DNA from: Sulfurimonas sp. HSL3-7
GTDB taxonomy: Bacteria; Campylobacterota; Campylobacteria; Campylobacterales; Sulfurimonadaceae
DNA: 64,000 nt
NCBI RefSeq assembly: GCF_039645985.1
Contig: NZ_CP147919.1
Span: 62,001-126,000 of the forward strand
Reading direction: 5' to 3'
Shown: one piece after another, positions 60,763 through 64,000 of the stretch
Layout of the letters: every line of letters begins with the position of its first letter
Position numbering within the stretch: the first letter of the stretch is position 1
Translations under genes and position numbers: made by a program
The notes under the pieces: generated by a model
Seen by the model: the letters and a program-made list of their open reading frames with translations, nothing else
Database searches by the model: none
Told to the model about the DNA's origin: nothing

Positions 60763-61093
60763 GGATTACACGGAACATCTGGACCTGTTTGTCTGTTGCC
60801 TCGATGAAGAGCGGTTTTATGATGCGCATGAGGCCCTGGAGGAGATCTGGTTTCCGCGGCGGTTTGAAGATGATATGGAGATGAAACTTCTGAAAGGGTT
60901 TATCAATGCGGCGGTCTCCTTTGAACTGACTAAACGGGGACGGCCCGATCCGGCAACAAAGGCATGGGGAAATTATGAGAAATACCGTCCTCTGCTTGAG
61001 GCGTTTAGATCGTCAAACACGCCCTATTATCAGCGTTTGGCGCTTCGGGTGGAGGAGATGCGCCAAGCGCGTAGGGTATTGCCAACAGTGTAA
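60755..61093 (+). CDS. DUF309-family protein
   Basis: A 112-residue protein with the DUF309 signature: a helix with YDAHEALEEIWF (near 22-33), then LKGFINAAVSFELTKRG (near 46-62) and a helical end. The fold is an all-helical bundle of unknown function with conserved His/Glu that may bind metal. The frame is open upstream inside the previous gene; ATG 60755, overlapping its neighbour by 8 bp, gives the expected family start (MSRDYTEHLDLFV). Confidence 0.85.
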   Translation: MSRDYTEHLDLFVCCLDEERFYDAHEALEEIWFPRRFEDDMEMKLLKGFINAAVSFELTKRGRPDPATKAWGNYEKYRPLLEAFRSSNTPYYQRLALRVEEMRQARRVLPTV

Positions 61094-61123
61094 TTATGTA
61101 ATGGATACGAAGAGAAATTTTGC

Positions 61124-61129
61124 TAGAAT
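61124..61129 (+). promoter_or_regulatory. Extended -10 promoter of the mscS gene
   Basis: TGC-TAGAAT (hexamer 61124-61129) lies 32 bp before the ATG at 61162, with an ATAAGGAT ribosome-binding site between. Confidence 0.6.
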
Positions 61130-61161
61130 AGATGCATAACTCCGAAATATAAGGATCTGAA

Positions 61162-62028
61162 ATGGCCGATATGACCGATATTAATCAAGTGGGTGAACAG
61201 CTGGGCATCAATCTGGATGTCAATAAATATTGGGATCTGGCGATTCAGTACGGTGCGGAATACGGCCTGAAGATCGTCGGTGCCTTGATCATATTCTACG
61301 TGGGTAAAGCTGTGGCCAAAGGGCTTCGCGACCTGACTGAAAAAGCGCTGACCCTCCAAAAGGTAGAAGCGACCCTGATCCATTTCGCAAGAAGCACGGT
61401 CTATTATGCGCTTATGGCGGTTGTCCTGCTTGCAGCAATCGGCAACCTGGGTATTCAGACAACATCTTTTATGGCCATTCTCGGTGCTGCCGGTCTTGCC
61501 GTCGGTCTGGCCCTTAAAGACACGCTCGCCAACATCGGTTCAGCGGTTATTATTTTGGTCTTCCGTCCCTTCAAGGTGGGTGATTATGTCAATGCCGGCG
61601 GGGCAGAAGGTACCGTCGACAAGATCAGTCTCTTCACCACGACGATCAGCCCGGTGGACAACCGGCTGATCATCGTGCCGAACTCCGCCATCACCGCGGG
61701 AAACATCACGAACTTCTCTACGAAGGCCGTTCGCCGGGTAGACCACACCGTAGGCATCGGTTATGATGAAGATATCAAAAAAGCAAAAGAGATCATGTAC
61801 GGGGTTATTGCCAACAGCAGCCTCACACTGAGTGATCCGGAACCGCTGGTGGCGGTCAAAGAGCTCGCTGACAGCAGTGTCAATTTTACGGTCCGCGCCT
61901 GGGTCAATTCGGCTGATTACTGGCCGGCATACTTTGAGATCATTGAAGAGATCAAATATGCGCTCGATGAGGCCGGCATCACTATTCCATTCCCGCAAAT
62001 GGATGTCCATATGGATAAAGGAGAATAA
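61162..62028 (+). CDS. Small-conductance mechanosensitive channel, MscS family
   Basis: A 288-residue MscS protein with three membrane helices (about 35-55, 75-100, 105-125). The pore-lining helix reads AILGAAGLAVGLALKDTLANIGSAVIIL, with the Ala/Gly packing pattern of MscS. The beta domain follows, with FRPFKVGDYVNAGGAEGTV and the IVPNSAITAGNITNFS segment. It opens under membrane tension to relieve osmotic shock. The DUF481 barrel gene starts 3 bp downstream and shares the transcript. Confidence 0.95.
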   Translation: MADMTDINQVGEQLGINLDVNKYWDLAIQYGAEYGLKIVGALIIFYVGKAVAKGLRDLTEKALTLQKVEATLIHFARSTVYYALMAVVLLAAIGNLGIQTTSFMAILGAAGLAVGLALKDTLANIGSAVIILVFRPFKVGDYVNAGGAEGTVDKISLFTTTISPVDNRLIIVPNSAITAGNITNFSTKAVRRVDHTVGIGYDEDIKKAKEIMYGVIANSSLTLSDPEPLVAVKELADSSVNFTVRAWVNSADYWPAYFEIIEEIKYALDEAGITIPFPQMDVHMDKGE

Positions 62029-62031
62029 TTA

Positions 62032-62781
62032 ATGAAAAGAATAGTAAGTTTAATGGCTATAGCCGGCCTTGTTACAGGAGTGTCGGCAGCCGACGAAAAC
62101 GTTCTGAAAACACATGCCGAACTGGGGTATACCAATACGGCGGGAAATACGCAGTCACAGGACCTTGCCGGTAATCTGAAAATGGATTACACGCTCTTTA
62201 GCAACGGGCTCCGTTTTGTCGGCAACGTGCTTTATTCTACCAATAAAGATTTTGAGACAGACAAGACGGCTGCAACAAAAAACCGTTGGGACGCCGAGCT
62301 GAACTATGACTACAACTTTAATAAGAACTGGGCCTTCAACTACCTTGCCGGAGGAAAGGGCGACAAGTTCTCAACCTACGTCTATCAGGCCTATACCGGG
62401 CCGGGTGCGATCTGGAAAGCACTTAAGAGTGATACAAACAAGCTGAAATTCCAGGCCAATATTCTCTGGTCGTGGGACGAATACCGCGATGAGACCCTGA
62501 CGGACGAGAACCCCGACCAGTACGCTTCATGGCAGGCTTCTTTGGATTATACGCTGCAAATGACAGAGACATCCAGGTTCATTCAGTATCTGATGTATCG
62601 TAGTCAATTCTCAGACAGCTCAAACTATTTTGCAAAATCCAAAACAGCGGTCGAGAGCAAAATCAACAGTTCACTCTCGCTCGGTGTAAGCTATACGGTC
62701 GATTACACCAATAACATAGCGGCTGATGTCCGCTCGCACACGGACCGTGTCTTCCTGGCAGCATTGATCGTCGACTTTTAA
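62032..62781 (+). CDS. DUF481-type outer-membrane barrel protein
   Basis: A 249-residue protein with a signal peptide (MKRIVSLMAIAGLVTGVSA, cleavage near 19-20) and the DUF481 pattern: HAELGYTNTAGNTQSQDLAGNLK, then paired strands such as NRWDAELNYDYNFNKNWAFNYLAGG, ending in the aromatic FLAALIVDF typical of outer-membrane insertion. Function is unknown (salt-stress-induced YdiY is the family name-giver). It sits directly behind mscS, which suggests a shared response to osmotic change (inference). Confidence 0.88.
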   Translation: MKRIVSLMAIAGLVTGVSAADENVLKTHAELGYTNTAGNTQSQDLAGNLKMDYTLFSNGLRFVGNVLYSTNKDFETDKTAATKNRWDAELNYDYNFNKNWAFNYLAGGKGDKFSTYVYQAYTGPGAIWKALKSDTNKLKFQANILWSWDEYRDETLTDENPDQYASWQASLDYTLQMTETSRFIQYLMYRSQFSDSSNYFAKSKTAVESKINSSLSLGVSYTVDYTNNIAADVRSHTDRVFLAALIVDF

Positions 62782-62788
62782 TACCAAA

Positions 62789-62814
62789 AACCCAAGCTCA
62801 AAAAAGCTTGGGTT
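62789..62814. terminator. Strong hairpin terminator after the DUF481 gene
   Basis: AACCCAAGCT-(6-nt loop)-AGCTTGGGTT is a perfect 10-bp stem 8 bp after the stop. On the plus strand it runs straight into the next gene's extended -10 box. Confidence 0.65.
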
Positions 62815-62816
62815 GC

Positions 62817-62822
62817 TATAAT
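62817..62822 (+). promoter_or_regulatory. Extended -10 promoter abutting the terminator
   Basis: TGC-TATAAT (hexamer 62817-62822) starts 2 bp after the terminator stem and lies 28 bp before the next ATG, so the stem takes up the -35 region. Confidence 0.6.
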
Positions 62823-62850
62823 TTGCTCAATTTTTAACTGGGCAGAATCT

Positions 62851-63621
62851 ATGTATAAACACTTTCTTTTTCTTACGCTTTTTCTTACCATACCTCTTTT
62901 TGGTGTTGTTCAGATCGCACCGAATGAAGTGGGGCTTCGTCCGGGCATCGCAGGCCAGTTCTCGGCATCGAACAATACACAACGCGGCAATACCGACAAA
63001 GACGAGTTCGACCTAAGCGCGTCTGTCAGCTACGACAACAACAGAAGCTATGTGACCTGGCTTGACCTCTCTTACGCCTATGGGCAGGTTGCCGGTACAA
63101 AAAATGAGAACAAGGCTTATGCCCACTACCGTTTTCTCCATACGCTGCGGAGGCCGGAGTGGAACTGGGAGGTTTTTGCCCAGAACGAAGGGGATGACTT
63201 TCGCAGCATTCAGCGCAGACTTCTTGGCGGTGGCGGATTGCGGTGGCGCTTTTACGAAGCCGGCACTTTCGGACGCATCTACATCGGCCTCGGCGCTTAT
63301 TATGAGCACCTGAGCTACACAACGCAGAGCGACCCCGTCGAACGTAACACAAGGGTCAACAGCTATCTCTCCTATACCAAGAAGTTCGGAACGGACGCCC
63401 GTCTTTCACTGGGCATATATTATCAGCCCAAGACGGACGACTGGAACGACTACTACTTCAATCAGGCCGCCTCATTGAGTGTTTCCGTCTACAGAGAGCT
63501 TTTCGTAAAAATCGAGCTTACACACGCACACGACAGCCGGCCGGGGATCGGTGTCAACAAGACCGATTTTCAGCAGATCACCTCAATCGGCTGGAAATTT
63601 GGCGCCAAACCGGATCGATAG
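62851..63621 (+). CDS. Outer-membrane barrel protein, DUF481-like
   Basis: A 256-residue protein with a signal peptide (hydrophobic FLFLTLFLTIPLFG, likely end near 18). It is followed by alternating strands rich in Tyr, Trp, Arg and Asn (YVTWLDLSYAYGQ, WEVFAQNEGDDFRSIQRRLLGGGGLRWRFY, GIYYQPKTDDWNDYY) and a final strand ending near WKFGAKPDR. The general pattern is that of the upstream DUF481 protein, though the similarity is weak. It has its own promoter. Its last 39 bp overlap the convergent MFS gene. Confidence 0.75.
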   Translation: MYKHFLFLTLFLTIPLFGVVQIAPNEVGLRPGIAGQFSASNNTQRGNTDKDEFDLSASVSYDNNRSYVTWLDLSYAYGQVAGTKNENKAYAHYRFLHTLRRPEWNWEVFAQNEGDDFRSIQRRLLGGGGLRWRFYEAGTFGRIYIGLGAYYEHLSYTTQSDPVERNTRVNSYLSYTKKFGTDARLSLGIYYQPKTDDWNDYYFNQAASLSVSVYRELFVKIELTHAHDSRPGIGVNKTDFQQITSIGWKFGAKPDR

Positions 63622-64000
63622 GAGTGCCGCAGCTGCGACAGCCGCGGCATAAAGAAAGAGTGCCGTAGGCCACAGCTCATAGATATACCCGGCTGTAACC
63701 GCCCCGATAAAGCCTCCCATCCCATAGCTGATCCCGAAAAAGAACTGCTGGGCAAGTTTGCGTTCGCTGTAGAGTTCGTAAAGATAGCTGATCGCTGCGG
63801 TATGAAAGAGGGCAAAACTGAAGGCATGCAGGCTCTGTGCAAAGAAAAGGAGGATGAGGTTGTCGGGAAAGAACGCCGTCAGCAGCCATCGGATGATAGT
63901 GATAAGCAATGCGAACTCGAGGAGTTTAAGCAGGTTTCGGCGCAGCAGCGGCCCTTGAAAGTAGAAGAGGATGATCTCGGCGATGACGCCAAAGCTCCAG
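63583..64000 (-). CDS. MFS transporter, LacY/nucleoside-symporter-like (5' end beyond window)
   Basis: The C-terminal 138 or so residues of a membrane transporter, open to the right edge. They hold four hydrophobic helices: SFGVIAEIILFYF, LLEFALLITIIRWLLTAFF, LLFFAQSLHAFSFALFHTAAISYLYEL and FFFGISYGMGGFIGAVTAGYIYEL, then a final helix with ALFLYAAAVAAAALLSI. The helix-loop pattern, especially QSLHAFSFALFHTA, matches the MFS_1-like group that includes LacY and 3-phenylpropionate transporters. Substrate unknown. It overlaps the convergent barrel gene by 39 bp. Confidence 0.8.
   Translation of the reverse strand, partial: WSFGVIAEIILFYFQGPLLRRNLLKLLEFALLITIIRWLLTAFFPDNLILLFFAQSLHAFSFALFHTAAISYLYELYSERKLAQQFFFGISYGMGGFIGAVTAGYIYELWPTALFLYAAAVAAAALLSIRFGAKFPAD

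Overview
The window looks like a chromosome segment of a sulfur-oxidising Campylobacterota bacterium, probably near Sulfurimonas or Sulfuricurvum. The grounds are the gene families present (PurT, a Suv3-like helicase, an SdhAB pair with ferredoxin-like cysteine motifs, small receiver and rhodanese proteins) and the recurring extended -10 boxes of the form TGnTAnAAT. The genus is inference; there is no rRNA gene here.

Layout. 1-3792 (minus): a cytosolic molybdenum hydroxylase (FAD, 2Fe-2S and Mo subunits; the FAD gene runs off the left edge) with a small DUF606 membrane protein. 4124-4441 (minus): a secreted Cys-rich peptide with three KCGAGKCG motifs. 4744-24401 (plus): a nearly gap-free run of 13 genes for glycogen and upper glycolysis: pgm, gap, pgi, a short glucan phosphorylase homologue, pgk, a stand-alone CBM48 protein, a nucleotidyltransferase fused to a degenerate phosphomutase, two GH57 enzymes, a GalT-like transferase, two glgA genes and glgB. 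No classical glgC is present. 24494-25074: tRNA-Ala and an array of three structured tandem repeats. 25081-37096 (minus): a PP-loop tRNA-thiolation-type protein, a tripartite RND efflux system whose TolC carries an extra N-terminal ABC-type binding domain, a FadL porin and a large lipoprotein of unknown function. 37447-41599: dnaG, a Fur/PerR-type regulator with an apparent CTG start, a ferritin-like protein, a Fur-box-like palindrome and an exported rhodanese. 41643-41929: a second tandem-repeat array beside the rpsU promoter. 41987-45276 (plus): rpsU, a lone receiver domain, purT, a hydroxyacid dehydrogenase and a small membrane protein. 45375-51368 (minus): a periplasmic (Tat-exported) PaoABC-like molybdenum hydroxylase operon with MocA, XdhC and an unrecognised 76-residue protein. 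51624-64000: thioredoxin, AEC transporter, an SdhAB/TfrAB-like pair, a 780-bp non-coding stretch, YajQ, an HTH/coiled-coil protein, a Suv3-like RNA helicase, a rhodanese-like and a DUF309 protein, MscS, two outer-membrane barrels and the end of an MFS transporter.

How it works together. Pgm, Pgi, Gap and Pgk link triose phosphates from CO2 fixation to glucose 1-phosphate. The nucleotidyltransferase and/or GalT-like protein could make the sugar nucleotide, the two GlgA and GlgB would build glycogen, and the GH57 enzymes with the phosphorylase homologue would take it apart. The most unusual points are the Thr at the PLP-lysine position of the phosphorylase homologue, the degenerate phosphomutase domain, the two structured repeat arrays with terminator-like hairpins on the minus strand, the KCGAGKCG peptide, and the SdhAB-like pair with an altered flavin site, an extra Fe-S cysteine and no anchor gene.
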